A DNA stretch of 64,000 bases from Fragum whitleyi (GCA_948146395.1 OX411551.1:61218154-61282153), one strand, 5' to 3'. Numbered from the stretch's first letter, positions 23,101 through 30,657 are shown. Program-made: numbers and translations. The notes: a model not told the origin generated them from the letters alone.

Positions 23101-26100
23101 GTTGATATTGATGATAGGAAAATATCGCTTCTTCTCTATGCAGACGATATTGTACTCATAGCGCCTTCTGAAAATAATCTGCAGAGAATGTTAGACACTG
23201 TATCGAAATGGTGCAATAAATGGCGCGTTCTAGTAAATACGGACAAATCGAAATGTGTTCACTTTCGACCGACGCGGCACCGTAGAACTGAGTATCAGTT
23301 TAAAGTAGGAAATTCTGAACTTGGTCTGGTTGAGTGTTACAAGTATCTCGGGGTGTATTTTCATGAACATTTGGATTTCTCAAGTCATTGTGATGCCATC
23401 TCAAAGGGGGCAGGCAGAGCATTGGGTGGTCTTACATCAAAAGTCAGAAATATGAAAGACTTCGGTCTTAGAGCTTATGAAAAGCTTTATTTTAATTGTG
23501 TTGCCCCGATTCTAGACTATGGGTCATCTACATGGGGTCTAAAATCATATCGGTGTCTAGATAACATTCAAAATCGCGCCATGAGATTTTTTATGGGCGT
23601 TCATAGATACGCTCCTACTACAGCTTTAATAGGAGATATAGACTGGCTCCCATGCTTATACAGACAGTGGTTAAATGTACTACGCTTCTGGAACAGACTT
23701 ATAAATATGGATGATAATCGCGCGACAAAGGCTTTGTTTAATCACGATTACAGAATGTGCAAAAATAATTGGTCCAGTGATGTCAAGGACATTCTACATA
23801 AATTAAACTTGGGGCATGTGTTCGATAATAAAACTCAAATTGATTTGGGTATTGCCGCATGCAACATAAAAATGTACTATGAAACAATATGGACTATTAG
23901 TGTTGAGAATTCGCCGAAACTACGCACATACAAACTGTTTAAACAGGTGCCAACAACGGAAAAATACATTACCTTAAATCTAGCGAGAAATGAACGTTCC
24001 GTACTGGCCCAATTAAGATGTGGTATTCTACCAATTCGGATTGAAACAGGACGATATATTGGTGAACAATTGAACGAGCGTCTTTGTCTGTTTTGTGATG
24101 ACAATGAGATTGAAAACGAGAGTCATTTTGTTGTGTCGTGCGCATTCTATAATGATCTACGATCACAGTTATTTGGACAAGTTCTCAATATTAATTTATC
24201 GATAGATGAGAAGCTCAAGTATCTGATTCTTAACCACGAAAGAAAATTGGCTAAATTTATTGTTAAAGCTTTATACTTTAGACGCCAATCTATATATATC
24301 AATTAATTGCATTATCTTCAATTAACATTATAAAATGTCATTTTGCAGTTATAAATGTCTCTAGCGGGGATGAGTAGCATGGGCTGTGGGTTTATTTGCA
24401 GTCTAGACTTAGTCAACACTGGAGGCTTAAGAGTCATTATAATTCATATATACACGTATATTTTGGGCACTTTTTGCAGCTAGTAAGCTGTAAGGAGCTC
24501 GATACAGTGTACATGTAGTTTTTCATGTATATGTTTAGAAATTATATCTTATATCGAATTGTTTCCATCTATTCATACTTAATGATATTCAATAATATTA
24601 ACATTCTTTAAAACTTCTTACATTTTTTGGGTTTGCTTGAAAAGCGGAAAAAAGCTGTCGGGCAGTTTTGATCTTGGTGGCATTGCTTTATAGTGCTGTC
24701 TCATCTTGGTCTGAACTGTGCGAGAATAATATAACTGATGTTGTCAATTTTGGTTGGTCTTATCGATTGAGAACAAAAAGCTCATTTTACATCAAGATGA
24801 AAAACTCCTTATATTTCGTTTTTGTAAGGAATTTTCGTTATTATGAATAGTTTTATTCAAATTCACTGATAACCATCTCCTGTATCAATCAAACTTTTCC
24901 TAATTCAAGTGATTGAGAAGAAAAGAAAAAAGATGACAATTATAATTATGGTTCTTAGGATATTAATAATCATCGTTATTACGATAATAATAATAGAATT
25001 AGGTTGTATTGTGCAGGATCTGTCGCTCGGTCAGGTACCGTCCTCTAATCGGAGGATGGTGCCTGGTAGACGACAGATCATACATTACATGCAGTCGAGC
25101 GAAAACGCAAGAAAATGGCCAATCCAAATAAGGTTTTACTAAAGGCTTATTCAAAAAAGGAATATCATTAGCTTGACAACGTTCGAATCCCGGGTCTCGT
25201 TTGGGAGCGGGGCTCGGTCGCCGACAGGCTTTATAAATGGTCAGTCAAAAACCAATCAGGCAGGATACTGATATAATAAAGGTGTCAGTCCGCCAATTAT
25301 GATATTAGCAAGCCCGTACCACGTATATTTCTAATTAACTCAAATGTTTGAAAGTGACTTATAGGCCCATGGGGCCGGGTGTTCATATATTTATTTGTTG
25401 TTCTACATTTCATTATACACATGTCACTATAATAAAATATTTACTTACTTACTTACTTACTTACTTGCAATAATTTAAATGTTCTTTGTATTGAATGAGT
25501 TCAGGACCGCTTTCTGTGAATGAACATGGACAGTCGATTTTAGTATCAATGTACAAAATGTAATCCTCTAAACGTATGTTTATTTGTCCTTGGTTCTAGC
25601 TGGAAAGTTGTGGTATGGACAGGGGACATACTTTGCTGTGAACTCCGAATATTCTGCAAAAGATGACTATTCACCGAAAGGTACAGACGGAAATAAACGG
25701 ATGTATATGGTAAAAGTTTTAACTGGCTACACAACGACCGTACCACAGGGATACTCGGAGCGATTTGCCCCGGAAATAGATGCAACGGGAATAAGGAGGT
25801 AGGATCTACAATTAGTAACATCGTGAAAATGTCAGTAACCTCGGTCAAAACCACTCTAAATCGCCCAATCAGCGTTCCATTCACCCATTCTAAACACGCA
25901 CTCAAATGAAAATGCTCCGAGGTCGTTAAGACAAATCGAAATCAATCAAAACGATCAAAATTGCACTGAAATTGGTCAGGTAATTCAACGATGTTCCTAG
26001 CTGGTGTGGAAATATCTAATTGGTACGTGCAGACAAAAAAATGAAAAGAACGGATATTTTCACAAGGGAGGTAATGAATTATCGCTAATTTCGTATAATT

Positions 26101-26833
26101 TGGACGAAATAGGCGATACTGTGTCAGCTCTCTTTAATTTAATTCAAAACTTGCTCCACACATGTAATCAATATCATTCCGAAATCGTTCCAAAAATCAT
26201 TCAATTTGTCAATTTCACGATGATGTTTAACTATATCAAGAAGAATGCCTTACGTCTTATACAGGCGAACGTCTATAAAATTGTGCCACTGTACGTACGT
26301 CTGACCTACCATTCACTATTTTTTGGCAAAAACATCAAAGTAAAATCTTAAAAACGCTGTGTCGTCACAGTTTATTCTTTCTTTCAAATTGTTTATTTTT
26401 CTCATTCATAATGTAACATAAAGTTTGAGCAAAAAATTGAGCCGAGGTATTAATAATGGCAATTCCTAGGTAGCATAGGTGAAAACGCTTTGTTGAATAT
26501 CAACTAGATAAATAGAGGATAATATGTTACTTCATTAGAATATCAATACTATCTGTTCGAGGTTAGGAGAATTAATCATGACGAGGCTGTACCGAGTAAT
26601 GATAATTTCTCCCAGCAGAGGACAGAAAACATTGATATTTTAAAATTCTTAAAAAATAGTTCGATTTGTTTCTATTTAAACTCCCCTTTTACATGGAACT
26701 ACTTTATTGATTATTATTTTTTGTCGATATTTCCAGGTACAACTCTGTATGTAATGACGTCACGAACCCAGTGGAATTTGTCATCTTTAGTGATACCCAG
26801 GCTTATCCAGAATACATGATTTATTTCAACTAA
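8190..26833 (+). CDS. PARP14-like: PARP14-like mono-ADP-ribosyltransferase, 3' part
   Basis: Twelve exons, each bounded by AG and GT, keep one frame: 8190-8411, 8738-8868, 10997-11084, 11394-11445, 13002-13234, 13739-13921, 14206-14299, 15103-15237, 16130-16284, 21832-22021, 25600-25798, 26737-26833. They total 1779 nt, giving 592 residues and a TAA stop. Domains by residue of this fragment: macro domain 1-160 ([22 protein letters not shown]), KH-like linker about 165-303, WWE domain about 304-378, ART domain about 385-592. Family knowledge: PARP14-type proteins use NAD+ to ADP-ribosylate proteins, and the macro domain binds ADP-ribose. The catalytic histidine is H470 in WHGI (the family usually has HGT) and the tyrosine is Y505 in GTYFA. 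The third triad position is E574 in NPVEFVIF, where human PARP14 has leucine. The protein ends [11 protein letters not shown], very like the PARP14/15 terminus. The 5' end is missing: exon 8190 starts inside the macro domain, so upstream exons lie outside the window or were not recognised. Introns carry many mobile elements. Confidence 0.93.
9186..9600. other. Intronic spacer with weak SINE-like fragment
   Basis: Non-coding intron. A short stretch at about 9235-9295 (atatcgcggcggatgg...ttcttgttgtttctcac) resembles the 3' body of the tRNA-SINE family seen at 11766-12019, on the minus strand, but is too short to be sure. Confidence 0.3.
9601..10590. repeat. Intronic minisatellite array, ~150 bp units
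   Basis: About six units lie in the second visible intron. Each unit holds tttacactctagaggccacaa, tggttcaatcttcatgaaac, ttggtcagaatgtttgt, ggtcacaaggatgaacc and gggaaggatccatgtcatatcac, followed by gaaaaggggcct. The array is preceded at 9640-9690 by gtgatcattgaatgtccgtcg, the same head that precedes the array at 18950-19730. A shared head plus tandem core suggests one composite mobile family rather than a local satellite. A link to bivalve Helitron-type elements with tandem cores is a guess. Confidence 0.8.
10724..10958. repeat. TIR element with GTGCATGACATTTCC ends, copy 1
   Basis: Inverted ends gtgcacgacatttccaacaa and ttgttggaaacgtcacgcac flank about 180 bp containing an inner GTGCATCTGCATAGTCTTACC / GAGTTTTTGCTTTGCGG segment. 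A fuller copy is at 39829-40066, and one cut by the window edge begins at 63813. This copy ends only about 38 bp before the PARP14-like exon at 10997. Confidence 0.7.
11766..12019 (-). mobile_element. tRNA-derived SINE with 13-bp target duplication
   Basis: Minus-strand SINE in the PARP14-like intron. Its tRNA-like head (about 12019-11945) has a pol III A-box-like ctt-ggtagcg segment and a B box ggttcgatcccc. The body ends in ccggccgccgtaatataact and gaaagcggtgtaaaacccat. A 13-bp direct repeat, AAATAAGAGCTTT, flanks it at 11753-11765 and 12020-12032. This is the signature of target-primed retrotransposition, so the element boundaries are well supported. Confidence 0.88.
12033..13001. other. 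Intronic AT-rich stretch, nothing recognised
   Basis: No repeat family or coding block was recognised. A few short open runs exist (for example [20 protein letters not shown] near 12470-12540), broken by stops. It ends with the gtgtgcag acceptor of exon 13002. Confidence 0.4.
13002..13921 (+). other. Exons encoding the KH-like linker
   Basis: Exons 13002-13234 and 13739-13921 encode a charged, lysine/glutamate-rich linker. A beta-alpha segment follows ([19 protein letters not shown], then [19 protein letters not shown]). This resembles the KH-type module that precedes the WWE domain in PARP14 proteins. The link to RNA or protein binding is inference from the family only. A short (TA)n tract lies in the intron at 13459-13482. 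Confidence 0.7.
14206..15237 (+). other. Exons encoding the WWE domain
   Basis: Exon 14206-14299 encodes [18 protein letters not shown] with both tryptophans of the WWE signature, followed by [12 protein letters not shown]. Exon 15103-15237 supplies the second half ([18 protein letters not shown]). Donor choice at 15237 (GTA G|gtaggg) is set by phase with exon 16130; an alternative donor 4 bases upstream would break the frame. WWE domains in this family are associated with ADP-ribose or protein contacts. A degraded second copy of the first exon lies in the intron at 14341-14412. Confidence 0.88.
14341..14412 (+). pseudogene. Degenerate tandem duplicate of the first WWE exon
   Basis: The intron sequence gttagaatattggttccctt, tccgaaacagattgcgtaca and tgctagagtatgcttata matches exon 14206-14299 closely, about 120 bp downstream of it. 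It would read [18 protein letters not shown] against [18 protein letters not shown] in the real exon, so the key tryptophan is leucine. A possible acceptor (ttccaaaaccag) precedes it, but the resulting phase gives a stop or frameshift. It looks like a dead duplicated exon. Confidence 0.75.
15300..16129. other. Intronic stretch, nothing recognised
   Basis: AT-rich intron sequence between the second WWE exon and the first ART exon. I see no repeat family, tandem unit or coding block. Confidence 0.4.
16735..16885 (-). repeat. Hairpin MITE (TATCACATGGATATT family), partial copy
   Basis: On the minus strand this reads atcttataactagacaaata, gtgatatcacatggatatt..., agaacaatgacataat, tttctgttagaa. 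It matches the left half of copies at 20205-20500 and 29245-29555. An inner palindrome, ccatgtgatat..atatcacatgg, is clear. Confidence 0.65.
17000..17440. repeat. Dispersed repeat, copy 1 (partner at 51460-51905)
   Basis: About 430 bp matches 51460-51905 almost base for base over long stretches (for example accgttttccagaaatc, aaacaccgaagaaacggcc, gtaattttcgcttttagtaa and ttaccagttgtagggctgac). A related, more diverged piece follows at about 17470-17670. No coding frame. Both copies begin with AAATCGG..CGATTTATAT, a small hairpin, which suggests a mobile element end. Confidence 0.75.
17470..17670. repeat. Diverged partial copy of the preceding dispersed repeat
   Basis: Repeats the segments aacggccttttcagttacaa, cacttttgcgacaa, atttgatgtaattttcg and agtaattaccaattagtatt of 17100-17290, with more differences. 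It is probably an older tandem insertion or duplication. Confidence 0.6.
17960..18195 (-). mobile_element. Degraded tRNA-derived SINE
   Basis: On the minus strand it shows the family tail (gcggcgtaaaccc-like), then cctgtgatggagcagctggaggcagggt and a decayed tRNA head near 18150-18190. The order of blocks matches the intact copies at 11766-12019 and 35440-35716. No target duplication was recognised; it is an old insertion. Confidence 0.65.
18239..18285. repeat. Short hairpin (CTCGTAACTGCGGCTT family), copy 1
   Basis: tatcgtaactacggctttac and its complement ctcaagccgcagttacgaga form a near-perfect stem with a tiny loop. Related hairpins occur at 53430-53470 and 57315-57358. The ~45-bp length suggests a core of a larger decayed element or a solo hairpin. 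Confidence 0.65.
18560..18875 (+). mobile_element. tRNA-derived SINE, second family, copy 1
   Basis: A tRNA-like head at about 18568-18645 has A box tagagcgcagttggtagca and B box gggttcagtccca. The body contains atgagctggcgatgtcc, agatggagtgttaagac, aactcacaaattgggcaaa and cagtgctgacag. The body alone recurs at 52605-52785, which supports a dispersed element. It lies within the PARP14-like intron, sense orientation. Confidence 0.7.
18930..19730. repeat. Intronic minisatellite array related to 9601-10590
   Basis: Begins with gtgatcactgtatggccgtcgtccgtc, the same head as the 9.6-kb array. Four to five degenerate units follow (ctctggaggccaccaatat, aactttgtcagaatgtt, aggtcacaaggatgaa, aggaaggatccatg). 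Units are more diverged than in the first array. Confidence 0.75.
19731..20204. other. Intronic AT-rich stretch with a G run
   Basis: No element or exon recognised. A run of about ten G follows gggagaag at 20047-20060. The rest is AT-rich. Confidence 0.35.
20205..20500 (+). repeat. Hairpin MITE (TATCACATGGATATT family), copy
   Basis: Contains atcttataactatacaaatat, atatcacatggatattttta, gaaacatcgac and an inner palindrome ttgataattatctcgac/gcctcgacaattatct flanked by aactcgtttgtggg and cctagcctcgttagat. Copies at 21530-21800 and 29245-29555 share this order. Confidence 0.75.
21530..21805 (+). repeat. Hairpin MITE copy abutting an ART exon
   Basis: Same block order as 20205-20500: gatcacatggatatttttgg, tagaaacgtcggcgaaaaca, tgtctgggcagagcctcgac, caacctcgttagat, ctaagtacgtata. 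It ends about 25 bp before the exon starting at 21832, so the pyrimidine-rich acceptor region of that exon lies directly at the element edge. Confidence 0.75.
22030..22130. repeat. Partial foldback fragment (ATCATGACGAGGC family)
   Basis: agagaataatatgttagagt and attaatcatgacgaggcttt match blocks of the hairpins at 26495-26645 and 34333-34501. A fragment only. Confidence 0.5.
22168..24306 (+). CDS. Reverse transcriptase ORF, intact over 712 codons
   Basis: The open frame has no ATG at its left edge; the first in-frame ATG is codon 11 (22198), so the true start has been lost with the 5' part. The RT core is complete in sequence: [49 protein letters not shown] (about 224-237, catalytic Asp 226), [19 protein letters not shown], and YADD at 324-327 (catalytic aspartates). 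The C-terminus carries a zinc-knuckle-like CX2CX9HX4C motif (CLFC...HFVVSC). The absence of stops over 2.1 kb indicates a recent insertion. The clade cannot be fixed by eye. With the endonuclease gone, this copy is not autonomous. Confidence 0.9.
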   Translation: MGPRKSSDIPMEVVDIDGSSSYDPNRVFDVWEREFSNLYNGKNIVTSMFDDLHFTRAKSHKQSLELNMMDPLYTVNMQLNSDFSIEEVTRAVMSAKSKSASGVDNIPYAALKFPPVISVLSCLFQLIFDSSIIPSVWRKSIICPLLKDSNSDKRLPQNYRGISLLSCISKIYSVIINRRLMNHLESNNILADEQNGVRPNRSCEDHIFTLNAIIRNQKNVFTAFIDLKKAFDFVDRDMLLYKLLLNGVDGKLYFTLKSIYESSDSCVRINGMLSQWFNCSIGTKQGDSISPTMFSIYINDLVKEINDLHLGVDIDDRKISLLLYADDIVLIAPSENNLQRMLDTVSKWCNKWRVLVNTDKSKCVHFRPTRHRRTEYQFKVGNSELGLVECYKYLGVYFHEHLDFSSHCDAISKGAGRALGGLTSKVRNMKDFGLRAYEKLYFNCVAPILDYGSSTWGLKSYRCLDNIQNRAMRFFMGVHRYAPTTALIGDIDWLPCLYRQWLNVLRFWNRLINMDDNRATKALFNHDYRMCKNNWSSDVKDILHKLNLGHVFDNKTQIDLGIAACNIKMYYETIWTISVENSPKLRTYKLFKQVPTTEKYITLNLARNERSVLAQLRCGILPIRIETGRYIGEQLNERLCLFCDDNEIENESHFVVSCAFYNDLRSQLFGQVLNINLSIDEKLKYLILNHERKLAKFIVKALYFRRQSIYIN
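25017..25079 (+). other. Strong stem-loop in retrotransposon 3' region
   Basis: gatctgtcg pairs with cgacagatc at the base, and ggtaccgtcctc pairs with gaggatggtgcc near the top, leaving an AATC-like loop. This is about 22 pairs in a 63-nt stretch. Some non-LTR RTs recognise 3' RNA structures, so this may be the template recognition element; that is inference. Confidence 0.65.
25808..26233 (+). repeat. FB foldback element, copy in last PARP14-like intron
   Basis: Left end acaattagtaacatcgtgaa, right end caatttcacgatgatgtttaac. It carries the family's inner block (gggaggtaatgaattatcgc, then taatttcg). It begins 10 bp after the splice donor at 25799 and is the first copy seen from the left edge of the window. 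Confidence 0.8.
26495..26645. repeat. Imperfect foldback hairpin
   Basis: Blocks gataatatgttacttcatta, atatcaatactatctgttcg, attaatcatgacgaggct and ctcccagcagaggacag, then aacattgatatttta, form imperfect inverted arms. It is a degraded relative of 34333-34501, located in the last intron of the PARP14-like gene. Confidence 0.6.
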
Positions 26834-26914
26834 TTATTTTTCAGAGAAACATCTACAGATAAATTGATTGATTTCGCTTTTATTATGATTTTTCTTTTAC
26901 GCCGTCTATCAAAT

Positions 26915-26982
26915 CATATTTTGTGGGTGCTCATTGGAATCGTCTTGTCAAGACAATTCCAACGGGTACCCACAACATAGGG
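26915..26982. repeat. Short hairpin element (TGTTGTGGGTAC arms), copy 2
   Basis: Arms tgggtgctcattggaat and attccaacgggtaccca surround cgtcttgtcaagac. It lies about 80 bp after the PARP14-like stop codon, so a transcript reading through its 3' UTR could contain this hairpin. Confidence 0.6.
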
Positions 26983-27057
26983 TTTATATGAGAAATAACG
27001 GATTTAGATTATCTCCGCTCCGGGTCTTCTTTGGCCCCTGACCTCTGTCATACTAAG

Positions 27058-27193
27058 CAGTCGGAGGCTAGGAAAGGGTGTAATGGTAGTACAGGTGAAA
27101 GAAATACCAGGAATCTATTGTTAGGTGCTCCGGCCGCCGCGATATAACTGCAAAATTGTTAAAAGCGGCGTAAAACCCAATCAAACAAACAAA
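27058..27193 (+). mobile_element. 5'-truncated tRNA-SINE with 13-bp target duplication
   Basis: The SINE 3' body (gtacaggtgaaagaaatacc, ggccgccgcgatataactgc, aaaagcggcgtaaaaccca) ends in (CAAA)n. CTGTCATACTAAG flanks it at 27045-27057 and 27194-27206. The tRNA head is missing. It sits 225 bp 3' of the PARP14-like stop codon. Confidence 0.88.
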
Positions 27194-27730
27194 CTGTCAT
27201 ACTAAGACTTTATTACGATTGAATAGTGACCTAATGTCAGTAGTATATATCCAGGTATATTGCATTACATTTTTTGCAGAAGATTTTGTTACATACCTTT
27301 ATGAAAAAAGTGCAAAACTATTTTGTCAGGTTGTGCTGTGGCTCAAAGAAGTTCCAAAAAGAAATTGTCTCCTAAACTTGCAACGGTTTAAAGATATTGT
27401 CATGTTCCTAAATTTGGTAATGTCAATATATGAACAAAGGGAAGGGAGTATTTATTAAGAGGGAATGCAAATGGAATCGTTTTTATGTGTTTACGCTTAA
27501 ACCTTATAGAAAAATACAAAGCTAAGTCCAAATTCCTTAAAAATAAAGTGAGGTACTCCATTTTCGAGTTTTTAGAATATTTGCTGTGGACATATTTAAC
27601 CGGTGTTGTGTTAAGGAATACTATTTAAGAATTTAATCGAATTTTAATTGATCGGCACCAATTCCAAAGAACAACCCATTTGTTATTATACAATGGGCGT
27701 TGTAGATCTATATGAAACATTGTTACATGT

Positions 27731-28161
27731 ACAGTTACATGTAAAAACATCGTGAAAATACATGGTGAATGATGTTGAATGACATCCGAAAGATATGAAT
27801 TGAGTGGAAGGAACGAGTTTTAATGAAACTTCCGTGGAGAATCTAAACAATTGTCAAAAGAATTCCGGAATTGTTAAAAAAATACATTTTTATCAAATCA
27901 ATCAAATGATTGCATGATTTAATTGACTGGTTTTGATTTCTAAAGGTCTTGTTTTTTGCGAGGACATGAAATCGGAAAGGTACTTAGATTTTATTAAAGG
28001 GATGTAAAACATTTCGCTAATTTCATCCAATCGGACTAAATTAGCGATTTCGTTTTACATCCCTTGAAAATCACGCAAACCTTGCTTCGCCCCCTTATTC
28101 TATTTAATTCGAGATCATTTCAAAATATTTCACCTTGTCAATTTCACGATGTTGTTAACTA
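27731..28161. repeat. FB foldback element
   Basis: Both ends carry the ACATCGTGAAA / TTTCACGATGT motif, and both resemble the family's right end (ggtgaatg..., ...caccttgtcaatttcac), so this copy is more symmetric than most. The inner palindrome is gggatgtaaaacatttcgc / gcgatttcgttttacatccc. Confidence 0.8.
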
Positions 28162-28206
28162 TATGAAGCCTATGTCATATTCTTGTGTAATTTCAGCAAG
28201 CTAATT

Positions 28207-28422
28207 TCTTCTTCTTCTACTTCTTCTACTACTACTACTCCTACTTCTTCTTCTTCTTTTCAATCTTCTTCTTTTTCCTTTTTTCTTCTTCTTTATTATT
28301 TTTTCTTCTTCTTCTTCTTCTTCTTCTTCTTCTTCTTCTTCTTCTTCTTCTTCTTCTTCTTCTTCTTCTTCTTCTTCTTCTTCTTCTTCTTCTTCTTCTT
28401 CTTCTTCTTCTTCTTCTTCTTC
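28207..28422. repeat. TTC/GAA microsatellite
   Basis: About 215 bp of TTC repeat, pure over the last ~125 bp and interrupted by TAC and TTTT variants at the left. The plus-strand open frame here (polyphenylalanine) is an artefact of the repeat. Confidence 0.98.
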
Positions 28423-28741
28423 ATGTTATTGTTTTCAACTCATATCCACTCGTTCACATGTCATATATATGTCTCGTATCAGTAAAAATGAAAGTTTAAT
28501 ACATGTGTGCATAAGTTGATAAAACATTTTGTCCAACATAATTTTGAAATAGCAGTTTTAGTCGTCATTTGCTGCAACCTTTCTAATTTTCTTAATGTGA
28601 GAAATTCACCCTAGTATTTGATCAACGCACATTCAAGTTTTTTGTCTTATCGCGTGATAGGTCTCTAATTGAATCATCGTGCGAAGATATATACGTTCTT
28701 GAAAATACAGAGAAGATATATATATACTATCTTGAAAATAT

Positions 28742-29155
28742 ACAGATTAAGAACATCGTGGAATAGACAAGGTGAATAGTGTCGGAATGGTTTCGGAATG
28801 TAATTCGGAATTGAATGGATGGAATGAATGAATTTTGAATGGAAGAGATAATTCAAAATGTCGATAATTTCGCCCAGTTGCAATATGTTATTACCTCTCT
28901 ATATTAAAATTTGCAAACTGTTCTCTTTATGTGTCTTAAAAGACAAGTCAGACACGTGAAAAAACACAAGTCATAGAATCGTAAGATAGTTTTGTCAACT
29001 TGCATGAAATGTTGATCATTTTGAACGATTTTGAGGCGTTTTTAACACTTTCGAATCGTTTTTAGGTGATTGAAATGAGTGGATGGAGCGCTGAGCAAGT
29101 GATTTAGAATGGTTTTGATCGAGTTGAGTGTCAATTTCACTATGTTACTTACTGT
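28742..29155 (-). repeat. FB foldback element, diverged
   Basis: Starts acagattaagaacatcgtgg, ends tgtcaatttcactatgttac. Family blocks ggtttcggaatg, tttgaacgattttgag and gtggatggagcgctgag are present in minus orientation. The inner GGGAGGTAAT core is poorly kept. Confidence 0.75.
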
Positions 29156-29244
29156 TTATAATAGATATTTCAAACTGGATAAGATCAATCCAAGGCCAAC
29201 CAAATGTTATGGAAATGTTATATGGAATGTTATAGAAAGATTTA

Positions 29245-29555
29245 TCTTATAACTATACAAATATCCTTGTGATAACACCCCATTTGATAGTTTTGTGATA
29301 TCACATGAATGATTTTAGAACAATGACATAATGTGATTAATTTTAGAAACCTGTATTTCTATTTGAAACATCGACGGAAACAAGGCAATAGGAGGTTATA
29401 AGATAAATGTAATACATAAGAGCTAAAGTGTTCTTTTTATGAAAACATATCTAACTCGTTTGTGGGAATTGATAATTGTCTCTGCAGAGCCTCAACAATT
29501 ATCAATTCCTCCAACCTCGTTAGATACATTTTTTCATAAAATCAACAAGTACGTA
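29245..29555 (+). repeat. Hairpin MITE (TATCACATGGATATT family), copy
   Basis: Same order of blocks as 20205-20500: atcttataactatacaaata, gatatcacatgaatgatttt, agaacaatgacataatg, aactcgtttgtgggaattga and caattcctccaacctcgtta. The inner GGAATTGATAATTG/CAATTATCAATTCC palindrome is especially clear here. Confidence 0.75.
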
Positions 29556-29719
29556 TTATAATTATATTGAATATTAATGAATCAGGAAATATTTCAAAAA
29601 TGGATATTCCGACACTATTCTGGTCTGTGCAAAATGACAAGGATCGATATTTGTTTGTAGTGAAAAAACGGTTCCTTTCGACCAGTAGCTGAATATTTCA
29701 GAAATGAAGAGAGTTTTTT

Positions 29720-30060
29720 TTTTTATCGAGGTATGAAACTTAAAATCTAATCACACTGTATGAATACGCTTAGCGGATTCATACATAGGTGCGATTAGGT
29801 TTTTAGATTCATACATCTGTGAAATTGGAAAAAAAATACTCTATAAATATTCAATAATTTAATATGATGTAGCAAAATGAAATAATTTCTCCATAATTAG
29901 ACAGGTTTCATAAGGGACTTCTTTGTGTGCAAGTTTAAAAGAATAGCTGCGTACTCAAAATTGTTTTCATTGGGGAATAAAACCAATTTTTCAGCCAATC
30001 AGAAGGCATGTTAATTAATGGAAAGCAATAATATCAAATTAATGTGCATTGAACCTATTT
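29720..30060 (+). repeat. Dispersed repeat with palindromic head
   Basis: The palindrome gaggtatgaaacttaaaatc...gattcatacatctgt (29729-29820) is followed by agctgcgtactcaaaattgt and aaaccaatttttcagccaat. The same order recurs at 33845-34150, and the second part again at 45690-45810. Confidence 0.65.
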
Positions 30061-30657
30061 ATGTACATATGTACATAATATCGCCTAGTTCATACTGCTT
30101 CATCTAATTTAGTTAAATTTTTTTTGAGTGATTCATGCTAAATTGTTTGAAGAAGTAAATAATTTTTTTGGTGTTTACTTCGCATGTATTGATAAATAAA
30201 AATATTTTCGTGTAGCTAGATATGTTGATTTGTGCCCCCTCCCACTTTCCCCCGTGTAATATTCTCAAATTGCCCTCAATATGCTTGTTCCGCTATTTCA
30301 TCTTGAAATTTTAAAATTTTCTACAAACACACGTATTTTTCAACTTTTTTTGTGAAATAGCCATTTGCAGGTTTTTCGTGTGTCTAAAGGAAATGTTTTC
30401 TATCATTTGTTTTCATTCATTTTTCTTGGAAAGATGAAACATGATTTCATTATTATTATTATATTTTTTTTATCTATTTTTTGTACTCTCTTGTTTCTAT
30501 ACTTTTTACATGGATACGACTAATGCAAAAGATAAACTGATGTTCTTAGGTTAGGCATGGACGGTCTTCAATAAAACGTTATTTATAAGCTCACTGAATG
30601 TGACATCAACATTTACTTATATATAGTCAGTTTAAATGACGAGCCACTTCTCGTAAA
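30061..30657. other. AT-rich spacer
   Basis: No element, tandem repeat or exon recognised in this stretch. Confidence 0.35.

Larger units (their letters stand above)
22163..25465 (+). mobile_element. 5'-truncated non-LTR retrotransposon in PARP14-like intron
   Basis: The element is flanked by an 8-bp direct repeat, TGCAATAA (22155-22162 and 25466-25473). It ends in AATAAAATATT followed by an ACTT microsatellite (about 25440-25465), a common 3' tail in several non-LTR clades. It starts just upstream of the RT frame and lacks the endonuclease, as expected for a 5'-truncated insertion. It lies in the sense orientation of the host gene, between the exons at 22021 and 25600. The 3' untranslated part (24307-25465) includes a strong stem-loop at 25017-25079. 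Confidence 0.85.
16130..26833 (+). other. Exons encoding the ART catalytic domain
   Basis: Four exons: 16130-16284 (LPLTWEPM...[16 protein letters not shown]), 21832-22021 ([13 protein letters not shown]...ALWHGIKQD...[10 protein letters not shown]), 25600-25798 ([17 protein letters not shown]..., [11 protein letters not shown]) and 26737-26833 ([20 protein letters not shown], ending [11 protein letters not shown]). The two large introns, 5.5 and 3.6 kb, have been swollen by mobile elements, including the whole retrotransposon at 22163-25465. All ART signature blocks are present in order, so the domain looks structurally complete. The only departures from the usual PARP14 pattern are Thr to Ile after HG and Glu at the third triad position. 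Confidence 0.92.

Noticed and set aside
25546..25905. 119-codon minus-strand frame overlapping a PARP exon
   Set aside because: It is the antisense shadow of exon 25600-25798 plus FB sequence.
28183..28485. Plus-strand open frame of ~50 consecutive phenylalanines
   Set aside because: It is a frame through a TTC microsatellite with no other coding features.
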